Shown here: positions 18,156-26,725 of the stretch, piece after piece
Layout of the letters: every line of letters begins with the position of its first letter
Numbering within the stretch: position 1 is the stretch's first letter
From: Paracoccus alkanivorans
Lineage (GTDB): Bacteria > Pseudomonadota > Alphaproteobacteria > Rhodobacterales > Rhodobacteraceae
Assembly (NCBI RefSeq): GCF_003697785.1
Contig: NZ_QOKZ01000001.1
Location: 868,001-932,000, forward strand
Length of the DNA: 64,000 bases
Direction of reading: 5' to 3'
Made by a program: the position numbers and the translations under genes
The notes under the pieces: model-generated
What the model saw: the letters and a program-made list of their open reading frames with translations, nothing else
Databases searched by the model: none
Told to the model about the DNA's origin: nothing

Positions 18156-19211
18156 TCACTCCACTGCCAGAATACGGTCGATGCGAGTGCGAACCGGTTC
18201 GGGTTCCGGCTGGTCCGACGCATAGACGTCGCGGAACATCGATGTCAGGGGTGGTGGCGTCGCCGCGACAGCGAAATCGATGGTCGCATCCATTTCGGCG
18301 GAAATCTCGCCGTCCAGAGCCGCGAGTTCAGCCTCATCCGCACCACCATCGAGCAATGCCTGCCTCGCGAATTTCACCGGATCCTTGGCCCGGCCCTGTG
18401 TCTCGTCCTCTTCGCTGCGATAGGGGCTTTTATCCATGCGGGCATGGCCGAAAAAGCGGTAGCAATCGATGGCAAGAAACGCTGGATTTCCCGCCCGGCC
18501 TCCGTCGATCAGGTCCTGAGCGACCTCCCGCACGTCTCGCACATCCAGCCCGTCCACAGTCTCGCCGCGCAGGCCGAGCGCACGGGCTCGCTGATGCAAC
18601 TCGACACCCCTGGTTGCCTGTTCGATCCGCGTGCCCATGCCGTATTGGTTGTTGATGCAGACAAACATCACCGGCAGATCCCACAGGGCAGCCATATTCA
18701 TGCTCTCGTAAAGGATTCCCTGCTGCATCGCCCCGTCGCCAAAAAAAGCAATCGAGACATCCCCCCGCCCGGCGCGTTTCGAAGCCAGCCCCGCGCCGAC
18801 CACCGCAGGAATGCCGCCGCCAACGATGGCATTGGCGCCAAGATGGCCAAGCCCCATATCCGCGATATGCATCGAGCCGCCCTTGCCATGACAATAGCCG
18901 CTCTCCTTGCCAGCGATCTCGGCCATCATCCGATTGGGATCCGCTCCGCGCGCCAGGAAGATGCCATGCCCTCGGTGATGGGTGGTGAAGGTATCGCCCT
19001 TCCGCATCAGGCTCGCCACGCCCACCGCCGCACTTTCCTCGCCAATCGACAGGTGCAACATCGAGCCCGCCGACTGTCCGCGCACGAACAACTCGCCCAC
19101 ACGCTCTTCAAAGCTGCGCACCCGGCGCATATCCCGATACATAGGCAGAAGTTCGGTATTCGATCCGGACGCCGCTGCGGCGGGCGCGGCCATGTTCACG
19201 TCCTGAGTCAT
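18156..19211 (-). CDS. Thiamine diphosphate-dependent dehydrogenase E1 component, alpha subunit (second copy)
   Basis: A 351-residue E1 alpha with RGHGIF in the N-terminal third, HGKGGSMHIAD, and the ThDP motif beginning GDGAMQQG and ending at INN. Compared with the first E1 alpha (55-1056) it keeps the layout but differs at many positions, so the two are paralogues with possibly different substrates. ATG at 19211 is preferred; a GTG 12 bp upstream at 19223 overlaps the permease stop but has no ribosome site. It directly follows the ABC permease, tying uptake to the dehydrogenase. Confidence 0.9.
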   Translation of the reverse strand: MTQDVNMAAPAAAASGSNTELLPMYRDMRRVRSFEERVGELFVRGQSAGSMLHLSIGEESAAVGVASLMRKGDTFTTHHRGHGIFLARGADPNRMMAEIAGKESGYCHGKGGSMHIADMGLGHLGANAIVGGGIPAVVGAGLASKRAGRGDVSIAFFGDGAMQQGILYESMNMAALWDLPVMFVCINNQYGMGTRIEQATRGVELHQRARALGLRGETVDGLDVRDVREVAQDLIDGGRAGNPAFLAIDCYRFFGHARMDKSPYRSEEDETQGRAKDPVKFARQALLDGGADEAELAALDGEISAEMDATIDFAVAATPPPLTSMFRDVYASDQPEPEPVRTRIDRILAVE

Positions 19212-19219
19212 AGCTGTTC

Positions 19220-20203
19220 TCACAATAGGTTGAGTTTCGTTGTGCGCGACACAATGGCGACGGCAATCAGGATGATGACGCCCTTGACGATATTCTGGAC
19301 GTAAGTGTCCATTCCGATCAGGTTGAGGCCGTTATTGATGACGCCAATAAACAGCGCACCGCAGAACGTACCCAAAATCGTGGCGGTGCCGGGCCGGAAC
19401 ATGGTCATGCCGATGAAAACCGTGGCCAGCCCGTCCAGCAGGTAACGCTCGCCCACATTCGGTTGACCCGACCCCAGTCGCGCGGCTAGCAGGGCACCGG
19501 CGACAACGGCGAAAACCGATACCAGAACCAGTGCTGCCATCCGGTAGAATGTGATCCGGACACCCGAGAGCTCGGCGGCTTTCTGGTTGCCGCCGACGGC
19601 ATAGATGTAACGTCCGAACACCGTCCGCTCCATCACGAACCAGGCAATCAGGACCGCGGCCAGCATGAAGAAGGCCAGGTTCGGAATCCCGGCGATGCGC
19701 CCCTGCCCAAGCGCCAGGTAAGACGCGGGTATCCCGCCATAGATCGCGCGCCCCTCGGTCAGCAGGAAATTGATGCCGAAAAGAATCGAGCCGGTGGCAA
19801 GCGTGGCGATCAGCGACGGAATACCGATGCGCGTCACCAGAAAGCCGTTGACCAGCCCGACCAGCACTCCTGATGCCAGAACCGCTACCAGCACCACGGC
19901 CAGCGGCCAGCCATCGACCAGCAGGACGGGCGCCAGAATTCCTGCCAGACCGACGGTATAACCCACCGACAGGTCGATCTCCTTAGCGGCGAAACCGAAA
20001 GTCAGCCCTGCACCTACGATGGTCAGGATAGCGATCTGCTGAAAGATGTTCGACAGGTTGAACGGCGTCAGAAAACGGTCGACAAAGATTGAGAACCCCA
20101 GAAACATCAACACCAGAACGACAAGCGTCGAATAGCGCTGCAGGAAATCCGAGCGCTTGCCGGTGCTGCTTTCTCCAATCCGGGCTGCGGAATTGACGGT
20201 CAT
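19220..20203 (-). CDS. ABC sugar importer permease (RbsC-like), second system
   Basis: This 327-residue integral membrane protein of the ribose-type permease family has about ten hydrophobic segments. AKEIDLSVGYTVG near 73-85 is the family hallmark in place of the usual GGIDLSVG. It overlaps the ATPase gene by 4 bp, and its stop lies just before the E1 alpha start. It forms the second importer in the region together with the ATPase at 20200-21711 and the binding protein at 21779-22720. Confidence 0.92.
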   Translation of the reverse strand: MTVNSAARIGESSTGKRSDFLQRYSTLVVLVLMFLGFSIFVDRFLTPFNLSNIFQQIAILTIVGAGLTFGFAAKEIDLSVGYTVGLAGILAPVLLVDGWPLAVVLVAVLASGVLVGLVNGFLVTRIGIPSLIATLATGSILFGINFLLTEGRAIYGGIPASYLALGQGRIAGIPNLAFFMLAAVLIAWFVMERTVFGRYIYAVGGNQKAAELSGVRITFYRMAALVLVSVFAVVAGALLAARLGSGQPNVGERYLLDGLATVFIGMTMFRPGTATILGTFCGALFIGVINNGLNLIGMDTYVQNIVKGVIILIAVAIVSRTTKLNLL

Positions 20204-21711
20204 GCGGCTTCCCCTGATATGGCGGAAATGAACCTGCTCTCGGAAAACTCGCCGGCAGAAATGCCGGGTTGCGGAGAGCCGTGGACAAATGGAATGGCGC
20301 GGTGGCAGACCTGAGCGATTTCACCCAGATCCGACGAGGCGATCAGAATCGCCGCCCCCCGGGCCGCGAGTTGGCGCATTAGCGTGTAGATCTCTCGTTT
20401 CGCCCCGATGTCCACACCCTCGGTCGGCTCAATGAAGATCAGTACGCGATAACGATCCCCGGCTCCGTAAAGCCATTTCCCGATCGAGACCTTTTGCTTG
20501 TTTCCGCCCGAAAGATTGCGGATCAACTGGTTTTGCGACGGCGTCTTGACGTTGAGCTGCCCAATGATCCGTGCAGCTTCGGCCCTTTCGCGGCGCCGGT
20601 TGATCACCCCTCGACTGGCAGCAAATTGTGGATGCACCATCGACAGGTTCTCGACAACGGATCCGTCGCCCGCAAGCGCGTTCTCCATCCTGTGATCGGG
20701 AACCAGGGCCACTCCGGCCCGCTGCATGACACGGATTCCCTTGCCGGCAACTGCCTGCCCGCCGACGAAAATGCTGCCCGATGCCACGCCCTGATGGGTA
20801 TAAAGCGAGCGCGCAAAGCCAAAATGCCCCGCACCGGTCAACCCGATGAGCCCGACGATCTCTCCGGAGTGCAGATCGAACTCCGGCATGACGACCGATC
20901 CGGCTTGCCAATTCCGCAACGATAGAACACATTCACCCGTCTCTGCAGGCGCTGCCACAGGCCGCTGATCACTCGCAGCCATGCCTGCCTCGCGCCGCAG
21001 CATGAGATCGGTCAGCTTCGCTTCGCTGACCTCGGATCTGTCCAGCGTTGCGACCTGACGTCCATCGCGCAACACGGTGATACGGTCCGACAGTTCCACC
21101 ACCTCCGACAGGAAATGCGATATCAGGACCACGCCAACCCCGTTTTGCGGCAAGCTACGGATAATCTCCCATAACTGCCGCTTCTCCCGAGCCTCCAATG
21201 TCGCGGTGGGTTCGTCCAAGATAAGCAAGCGGATATTGCCGCGAAGGGCGCGCAGGATCTCGATCACCTTACGCTCGGCCATGGGCAGGTCGATCACCGG
21301 ACGATCAAGCGGCAGGTCAAGCTGCGGGAACCATTTTTTCGCGACCTCCTGCGCAGAGCTGCGCAGGGCCCGGCGACGCATGATCCCGCCGGGCAGGCGT
21401 GGCTCGGCCCCCAGCATGATATTTTCCGCCCCGGTCAAAGTGGGGACCAGGCTGCCCTCCTGGCTGACATGTGCAATGCCGCGCAACAATGCGTCATGTG
21501 GGCTGTCCAGCCGTATCTGCTGCCCGTCGAGGGCAAGCTGGCCTTCGGTCGATCGCAACGAGCCGCCGAGGACGTTGACGAAGGTGCTCTTGCCCGCACC
21601 ATTCTCGCCCACCAGCCCGTGCACTTCATCAAAACGGAACTCGGCGCTGACATGATCGAGCGCACGGGTGCCGGGAAAATCCATGACGATATCCGAGAGG
21701 GTTACGGCCAT
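20200..21711 (-). CDS. ABC sugar importer ATP-binding protein with degenerate second domain
   Basis: A 503-residue RbsA-type tandem ATPase. Domain 1 is intact: Walker A GENGAGKSTFVN (about residues 36-47) and Walker B ILDEPTATLE. In domain 2 the Walker A is degenerate (GLTGAGHFGFAR), as is common, the signature SGGNKQKV is kept, but Walker B reads LIFIEPTEGVD, so the position normally Asp before Glu is Ile. That suggests the second site is weakened or has a structural role. It lies between the binding-protein and permease genes. Confidence 0.9.
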   Translation of the reverse strand: MAVTLSDIVMDFPGTRALDHVSAEFRFDEVHGLVGENGAGKSTFVNVLGGSLRSTEGQLALDGQQIRLDSPHDALLRGIAHVSQEGSLVPTLTGAENIMLGAEPRLPGGIMRRRALRSSAQEVAKKWFPQLDLPLDRPVIDLPMAERKVIEILRALRGNIRLLILDEPTATLEAREKRQLWEIIRSLPQNGVGVVLISHFLSEVVELSDRITVLRDGRQVATLDRSEVSEAKLTDLMLRREAGMAASDQRPVAAPAETGECVLSLRNWQAGSVVMPEFDLHSGEIVGLIGLTGAGHFGFARSLYTHQGVASGSIFVGGQAVAGKGIRVMQRAGVALVPDHRMENALAGDGSVVENLSMVHPQFAASRGVINRRRERAEAARIIGQLNVKTPSQNQLIRNLSGGNKQKVSIGKWLYGAGDRYRVLIFIEPTEGVDIGAKREIYTLMRQLAARGAAILIASSDLGEIAQVCHRAIPFVHGSPQPGISAGEFSESRFISAISGEAA

Positions 21712-21778
21712 GCGTATCCTCCTGTCAAACCCGTTTCAGGAACAGGCGGCACGGCGCATCCGTGCCGCCAACAATGAA

Positions 21779-22720
21779 TTACATGAAATCCTTGCAGTTT
21801 TGCTTGGTGACCAGCGGTGCATCCATATAGACGATATCGCTGGGGATCACCTCTTCGCGCGGCTTGCCTTCGACGACGATAGCGTTGATCCATTCACCGA
21901 CCTGCTCACCCATGCCCTCGAAGGGCTGGCTGACTGTGGCGATCATCATGCTGTCGGGTTTGCAAACCTCCTGGATCGCCTGCGGGTGGCCGTCGATGCC
22001 GATGACCTTGACATCCGTAAGCCCCGCCGCCTTCATCACGTTGATGGTCGCTTGTGCCGGTTCGTCCCACGGCGCCCAGACTGCATCGATATCCTCGCCG
22101 AAGCGGGCGACGTAATCCTGCATGCTCGACGTCGTATCTTCGAAAAAGGCAGTGTAGTCGATATTGTGCTCGGCCAGCACCTTGACGTCACCATATTCCT
22201 TGAGAACCTGTGCCATGACATCGCCGCGCTTGCGCGTGCCGTGGTGTTCAGCCATGCGGAAGAAGATCAGATTGCCCTCGCCGCCTAGACTATCCAGAAG
22301 ATAAGGCGAGACATCGGCGGACATCGCCCAGTTGTTGGTGGTGACATCCACCATGACGCCGTCCACGAAACCGCTATCTACCGAGAAAATCGGCACGCCC
22401 GCCTCGATGGCGACATCGATCGCGGCTTTCGAAGCCCTCAGATCGGACATGGTGATGATGATTGCGTCGACGCCACGGGCAACAGCATCCTGGAGGTTGC
22501 TGGCCGTCGCCTCACCCGAGCCGCCGGAATCCAGGAAACTGACATTCCAGCCATACCCCCCGGCCTCTAGCCATTCCTCGAACCCCGCGCGAACGCGCTG
22601 TTCGGATTGCGCCGCCGCGTTCGAGTGAACCCAGGCGATATTCAGCGCTTCTTGCGCGGATGCCGTCGTCGCGGCCAGACCGAGCCCAACAACCGCAGCG
22701 GCTGTAAATACAGCTTTCAT
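21779..22720 (-). CDS. ABC transporter periplasmic sugar-binding protein, second system
   Basis: A 313-residue protein with a clear Sec signal (MKAVFTAAAVVGLGLAA, cleavage after ATTASAQ) and a type I sugar-binding fold (INVMKAAGLTDVKVIGIDG near the hinge). ATG at 22720 has GGGAGG upstream and gives a proper signal peptide; a longer in-frame reading starting at 22798 would place the signal internally and was rejected. It is first in the ten-gene operon, downstream of a credible promoter, and 67 bp before the ATPase gene. Confidence 0.92.
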   Translation of the reverse strand: MKAVFTAAAVVGLGLAATTASAQEALNIAWVHSNAAAQSEQRVRAGFEEWLEAGGYGWNVSFLDSGGSGEATASNLQDAVARGVDAIIITMSDLRASKAAIDVAIEAGVPIFSVDSGFVDGVMVDVTTNNWAMSADVSPYLLDSLGGEGNLIFFRMAEHHGTRKRGDVMAQVLKEYGDVKVLAEHNIDYTAFFEDTTSSMQDYVARFGEDIDAVWAPWDEPAQATINVMKAAGLTDVKVIGIDGHPQAIQEVCKPDSMMIATVSQPFEGMGEQVGEWINAIVVEGKPREEVIPSDIVYMDAPLVTKQNCKDFM

Positions 22721-22884
22721 GTAAACCTCCCAGTCATTCCCAGATGCATCCTCCGGCATCTCTGGCGCTATAATCACCAGCAAAATTACTATTGTCAAGT
22801 TGAATTACATTTGTAATATCCTTGGTGTAATCAGCCTGATTTTGGTGCTCGCCAACCGCTTCGGAACAGGATTAAATCACCTTC
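22721..22884. promoter_or_regulatory. Divergent promoter/operator between the ten-gene operon and its SorC regulator
   Basis: On the minus strand TTGACA (plus 22793-22798) and ATTATA (plus 22769-22774) are 18 bp apart, a good promoter for the transport-dehydrogenase operon. Immediately upstream is the inverted repeat ATTAC-ATTT-GTAAT at 22804-22817, in the middle of the divergent region. It is a likely SorC operator, placed where it could affect both the operon and the regulator gene. Confidence 0.6.
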
Positions 22885-23859
22885 ATGACGGAATTCTCGG
22901 AAACACAGCTCATGAGCCGGGCTGCTTGGCTTTACTACCTCGGAGGCTTCAACCAGGAGGAAACGGCGGAGCGCCTTGGCACGACCCGCGCACGGGTAAA
23001 CAAGCTGCTTCAGCTTGCCCGCGAAGAGGGAATCGTTTCCATTACGATCGACACGAAGCATAACGGCCTGATGGAGGTCGAGGACCGAATCGCCGGCCGC
23101 TTCGGCCTCGAGAGATGCATTTGTTCGCCCGCCCTCGACCTCGGCCCGGCTTCGGAACGCCTTCCCGAAATCGGCGCGTTTTCCCGCCGCGCCGTAGGCT
23201 CTATCGCCGCGCGGCTATTGCGCGATTTCCTGGCAGCCGCCCCAGAAGCCACAATTGGCACCGGCTGGGGCAGGACTTTGGATCAGATGACCAGGCAGAT
23301 CGCCGGACTCAACGCGCCCAAGGCTCGGTTTGTCAGCCTCATGGGCTCGCTGACTGCAAACAGCGCCTTCAATCCTTTCGAGGTTGTGCAGGCTCTATCG
23401 CGCATCACCGGTGGGGAAGGCTATTTCCTTCCCGTTCCCTTCATTGCAGACAGCCCCGAAGCCCGCGAGGTACTGATTTCACAGAAGATCGTGTCAGAAG
23501 TCCTCCAGATGGCCCGAAAGCCGGATATGGCGCTGATCTCCGTGGGCGAGCTTACCGAAACCTCGCTGCTGCACAGCACCGGCATGCTCGACGATCAGGA
23601 ATTGGCCGAACTTCATCGCGCAGGAGCGGTTGGCGATACAAACGGCATATTCTTCGACAACATCGGCAGACCAGTCGAGCATGAGCTCAACAACCGTACA
23701 ATTGCCGTGGGCTTCGACGAGTTGCGCGAAAGTCATACGGTGCTCCTGTCCGGTGGGGTAGAAAAGGCAGAAGCAACGCTGGCGCTTCTGAACAGCGGCA
23801 TAGTCAAGACGCTTGTCATCGACGGAGACACTGCCTGCCGGATCTGCGACAACGAGTAA
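22885..23859 (+). CDS. SorC/DeoR-family sugar-responsive transcriptional regulator (second)
   Basis: This 324-residue protein has an N-terminal helix-turn-helix (WLYYLGGFNQEETAERLG then TTRARVNKLL) and a SorC sugar-binding domain (IGTGWGRTL, SLMGSLT, and the conserved C-terminal SGGVEKAEA). It is divergent from the ten-gene operon and probably controls it through the palindrome at 22804-22817. It parallels the regulator at 11392-12333 but is not a near copy. The ligand would be a phosphorylated intermediate made by the FGGY kinase, by analogy with known SorC proteins. Confidence 0.88.
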   Translation: MTEFSETQLMSRAAWLYYLGGFNQEETAERLGTTRARVNKLLQLAREEGIVSITIDTKHNGLMEVEDRIAGRFGLERCICSPALDLGPASERLPEIGAFSRRAVGSIAARLLRDFLAAAPEATIGTGWGRTLDQMTRQIAGLNAPKARFVSLMGSLTANSAFNPFEVVQALSRITGGEGYFLPVPFIADSPEAREVLISQKIVSEVLQMARKPDMALISVGELTETSLLHSTGMLDDQELAELHRAGAVGDTNGIFFDNIGRPVEHELNNRTIAVGFDELRESHTVLLSGGVEKAEATLALLNSGIVKTLVIDGDTACRICDNE

Positions 23860-24083
23860 GTTGGTGCCATGGGACGCAAGCAAGTGGGCAGTTTTTGCCA
23901 CAGCTCTCAGCAAACCATTGAACCACGAGGGCCGGGCAGCAATCTTGCGAACGCCAACGACAGCCACTTGCAACAGCTCATTTTATTAGCTTTACCAAAT
24001 CTCTCCCCGTCCTCAAACTTGCCTCGCCAACTTGGGCTGGCTGAAACCTGTCAGGCTTGTCGCGCCGACACTTCATTTAACCG

Positions 24084-24491
24084 GCATTTGCATACTCTCA
24101 CGGCTTTCGGCACCTGATGACCGTGTCGGGCATCGGTCCCCTTATCGTCACGGCCATTGCCACCCTTGCACCGCCGCCCGAGGCGTTCCGCAAGACCCGG
24201 AATTTTGCAATCTGGCCGGGCCTCACACCCTGCCAGCATTCGACGGGCGGCGAATAGCGGCTCGGAGCCACGGCGAAGATGGGCGAACGATCCTTGCGAC
24301 GATTGCCGATCATCGGCGCCAACAGTACCATTATCAAGCAACATGTCTTGCCGGAAACATGGCTGGCGGGAATGCTGTCGCGCAAACCACCGATGTTGGT
24401 GCGTGTGGCACTCGCCAACAAGATGGCGAGTATCGTTTGGGCGTTGACGGCAAAAGGCGAAGAATACCAAGCTCCGGCCGTGACAGGATAA
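24084..24491 (+). pseudogene. IS110-family transposase, C-terminal remnant with nonsense codon
   Basis: Reading in one frame gives the C-terminal transposase_20 domain of IS110/IS116/IS902 elements: HLMTVSGIGP, FAIWPGLTPCQHSTGGE, then KMGERSLRRLPIIGA, VALANKMASIVWAL. An in-frame TAG at 24255-24257 falls where the family has Lys/Gln-Glu-Arg-Leu-Gly, consistent with a CAG to TAG change. The N-terminal catalytic half is missing; a TAA at 24078-24080 closes the frame upstream. About 300 bp after the stop (24492-24791) hold no gene and may be the IS tail. The element is dead. Confidence 0.85.
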
Positions 24492-24791
24492 GCCCGCCAT
24501 CGGCCGCGAGGACGTCGGAGCATAAAGAGGGCAAAGAGCAGACTGGAGCAGCGGTCATGAGACGGGATCGGAAAAACCAGCCTGTAACTAAGTGCCATCG
24601 AACACGCGGCGTTGATTTGGAGCCGATCCGCAAACATCATACTGGCCCTGCGATATGTGACGCCACATCAAGAGGCCGGACATATGTCAGCACCCGACGA
24701 TGCGTTAAAGTAGCTTCAAAATCCTCCAGCGCCAGGGGCGGTTACATATGTTGCAAAACTCGAACTGGTCCGGGATTCACATTGCGCCCCC

Positions 24792-25022
24792 ATGATCTTA
24801 GAGGTGGAGTATACTCAAGCTCTGTCCCACCCGCGACCGCAGGACGAACTGGTCTACGACAATGCTACGTTTCCCAAGCGCGGCTCTCTGCTGATCTGGC
24901 TGGACAGGAACATGCACTGGCTTGCAGCCAAAGCAGATCATCCGGGGCGGCCAGCGGTATTTTCGGATGCCGCCATCCAGATCTGCCTGATGATCAAGCT
25001 GCTGACCGGTCTTCCAGCATGT
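24792..25022 (+). pseudogene. IS5-family transposase, N-terminal remnant
   Basis: About 75 codons match the start of IS5-group transposases: KRGSLLIWLDRNMHWLAA, then GRPAVFSDAAIQICLMIKLL. The reading continues into unrelated AT-rich sequence after about residue 76, so the rest of the transposase, including the DDE residues, is gone. It lies just after the IS110 remnant, so two elements have decayed in the same spot. Terminal inverted repeats were not identified. Confidence 0.8.
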
Positions 25023-25409
25023 GTGTGGTTGCGAGGCACACGCCTCCCGATCCGAACACTTAGGCATAAGTCATTGATTTTTATTATTATAAAAAGGAAT
25101 TCAAAACAAAATCCCGCCGACCGACCGGTTTAGCGAGTTCCTTGTTCTGGAAATTTTGGTTGCGGAGGAATTCGCAACCACCAATACCGACATTCCCTGC
25201 AAGTAGCTGTATAAAAAAGCGAGGTGAACTTCCAACGAGTTTCAGAGAGCAGTTTTTCAAGATTTGGTATCCGTCAAGCCGCTTTCAGAACCGGTATGCG
25301 ACATTACCCACCCCGCGTGACTTCAGCTCTCGGTCATCTCGTCAATCCAAGCATCTTCCCTACAATCATCTCGAAGCGCCGACGCATGTGCAGACCATAT
25401 AACAGGTGG
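25023..25409. other. Gene-free, AT-rich junction after the IS remnants
   Basis: No coding region is recognisable. The stretch is lower in GC than its surroundings (runs such as TTTTTATTATTATAAAAAGG around 25078-25098). An 8-bp inverted repeat TGGTTGCG / CGCAACCA (25157-25164 and 25173-25180) surrounds GAGGAATT. It may mark an old insertion boundary. Confidence 0.4.
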
Positions 25410-26057
25410 TCACATCATGTCTGTTTTTTGCGGCAGAGGAAATAGCTTCACGAAATCTTCTGCCAATCTACGGTTCCCCTCCAACCGCAGATCGCCAGAG
25501 TCTTGTGCCGCGCCGATCGGACGGCCGCCATAGACGATTGAGGCAATCGCCATGGGGGATCCGCTGAATGTCACATCGACTGCCTCCGGCTGGTCCCGGC
25601 GAATGGCGATCTCGTCTCGGGTGGCACACGCGACGAACCCCTCCCCCTCCAGCCGGAAACCGATCACCGCCTCGATCCCACCCGCATACATCGTCCGGAA
25701 GGACAGCATCAAGGACGTCGCCGACAGGGGTAATGTCGGGTCATGCGCGGGCGATCTGGTCGCCCATCGGCCAAGCGCCTTGATCGCTTCTTCGCTTTCA
25801 TAACCCCAGGGCGTCAGTTCGTAGACCCACACCGATGCAGGCGGCGGTAGCTTGCGCCGGATCACGATCCCGGCCTGCTCCAGCCCTGCCAGCCTCTGGG
25901 TCAGCACATTGGCGCTGATCCCGTTGAGACTGGCCCGAAGATCGCCAAAACGGCGCGGTCCGAACATGAGTTCACGCACCACCAGCAGCGCCCAACGCTC
26001 CCCGATCAGTTCCATCGCGAATGCGGTGCCACATGCGTCGTCATACCAGCGTTTCAT
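25410..26057 (-). CDS. HxlR-family winged-helix transcriptional regulator
   Basis: A 215-residue protein with an N-terminal HxlR winged helix (GERWALLVVRELMFGPRRF, residues 19-37, then NVLTQRLAGLEQAGIVIRR) and a C-terminal extension of about 110 residues with a sterol-carrier-like look (GDLRLEGNRRLAEDF). HxlR proteins are dimeric regulators often responsive to aldehydes or redox state. It is divergent from the VOC protein gene, which with the DUF899 gene is its likely target. The intergenic region contains palindromic AGTTA/TAACT sites. Confidence 0.85.
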   Translation of the reverse strand: MKRWYDDACGTAFAMELIGERWALLVVRELMFGPRRFGDLRASLNGISANVLTQRLAGLEQAGIVIRRKLPPPASVWVYELTPWGYESEEAIKALGRWATRSPAHDPTLPLSATSLMLSFRTMYAGGIEAVIGFRLEGEGFVACATRDEIAIRRDQPEAVDVTFSGSPMAIASIVYGGRPIGAAQDSGDLRLEGNRRLAEDFVKLFPLPQKTDMM

Positions 26058-26074
26058 TGCTGCTTCACCATTTT

Positions 26075-26112
26075 AGTTATTATTATTAACTTTTGTGTTG
26101 TATTTTATAACT
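26075..26112. promoter_or_regulatory. Candidate HxlR operator between divergent genes
   Basis: AGTTA and TAACT form an inverted repeat around a 7 bp centre at 26075-26091, and a further TAACT lies at 26108-26112. The sites sit 18 bp from the HxlR start and about 70 bp before the VOC gene, in a very AT-rich stretch that also fits a promoter. Binding by the adjacent regulator is inferred from position. Confidence 0.45.
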
Positions 26113-26164
26113 TGATGGAGAATCCTCGTCAAATACCGAATCTCGAAATTCAGGGAGAGCCGAG

Positions 26165-26605
26165 ATGCCCAGGATGATCTTTGTAAACTTGCCCGTCGCC
26201 GATGTAGAAAAATCCACCGCCTTTTATCAGGCAATCGGCGCCACCAAGGATGAGCGCTTTTGCCACGAAGCCACCGCGGCCATGATGGTCTTCTCGGAAA
26301 CGATCACAATCATGCTGCTGAGCCACGGACGTTTTGCCGATTTCACATCAAAGCAGATCGTTGACGCCAAGACGCAGGCCGAAGCCCTGATCTGTCTCAG
26401 CGAAGATAGTCGCGAGGCAGTCGATGCCACTCTGGCAAAGGCTATCGCGGCGGGGGCAAAGGCCGATCCAACGCCCCGTCAGGAGATGGGCGATTACATG
26501 TATGGCCGTAGCTTCGAGGATCCCGACGGCCACATCTTCGAATTGGTGTGGATGGATGTCGACAAGGCGATGGCGGCATGGAGCGAAGGGGCGGCGGCGC
26601 AGTAA
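26165..26605 (+). CDS. VOC (glyoxalase/bleomycin-resistance) superfamily protein
   Basis: A 146-residue single VOC protein beginning MPRMIFVNLPVADVEKSTAF, typical of the glyoxalase fold, with the closing FEDPDGHIFELVWMD near 117-131 that carries the metal-ligand Glu position. GGAGAGCCGAG precedes the ATG. These cytosolic proteins isomerise or bind small electrophiles. It is divergent from HxlR and followed after 120 bp by the DUF899 gene. Confidence 0.88.
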   Translation: MPRMIFVNLPVADVEKSTAFYQAIGATKDERFCHEATAAMMVFSETITIMLLSHGRFADFTSKQIVDAKTQAEALICLSEDSREAVDATLAKAIAAGAKADPTPRQEMGDYMYGRSFEDPDGHIFELVWMDVDKAMAAWSEGAAAQ

Positions 26606-26725
26606 CGCCCTGCCAGCTCTGTCATCGAAACGACAGGGCAAGACACACGATGTCTTTCACGAACTGATCAGTGCCGCCGGGCATCCGGCAGGACCGCTCG
26701 ACGGCCAACAAGGGAAGGAGACAGG

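Noticed and set aside
22721..22798. Longer N-terminus of the second binding protein
   Set aside because: It would place the signal peptide internally and covers the promoter; GGGAGG precedes ATG at 22720.
25157..25180. Possible tRNA or att site because of CAACCACCA
   Set aside because: Only a simple inverted repeat; no cloverleaf, no anticodon arm.
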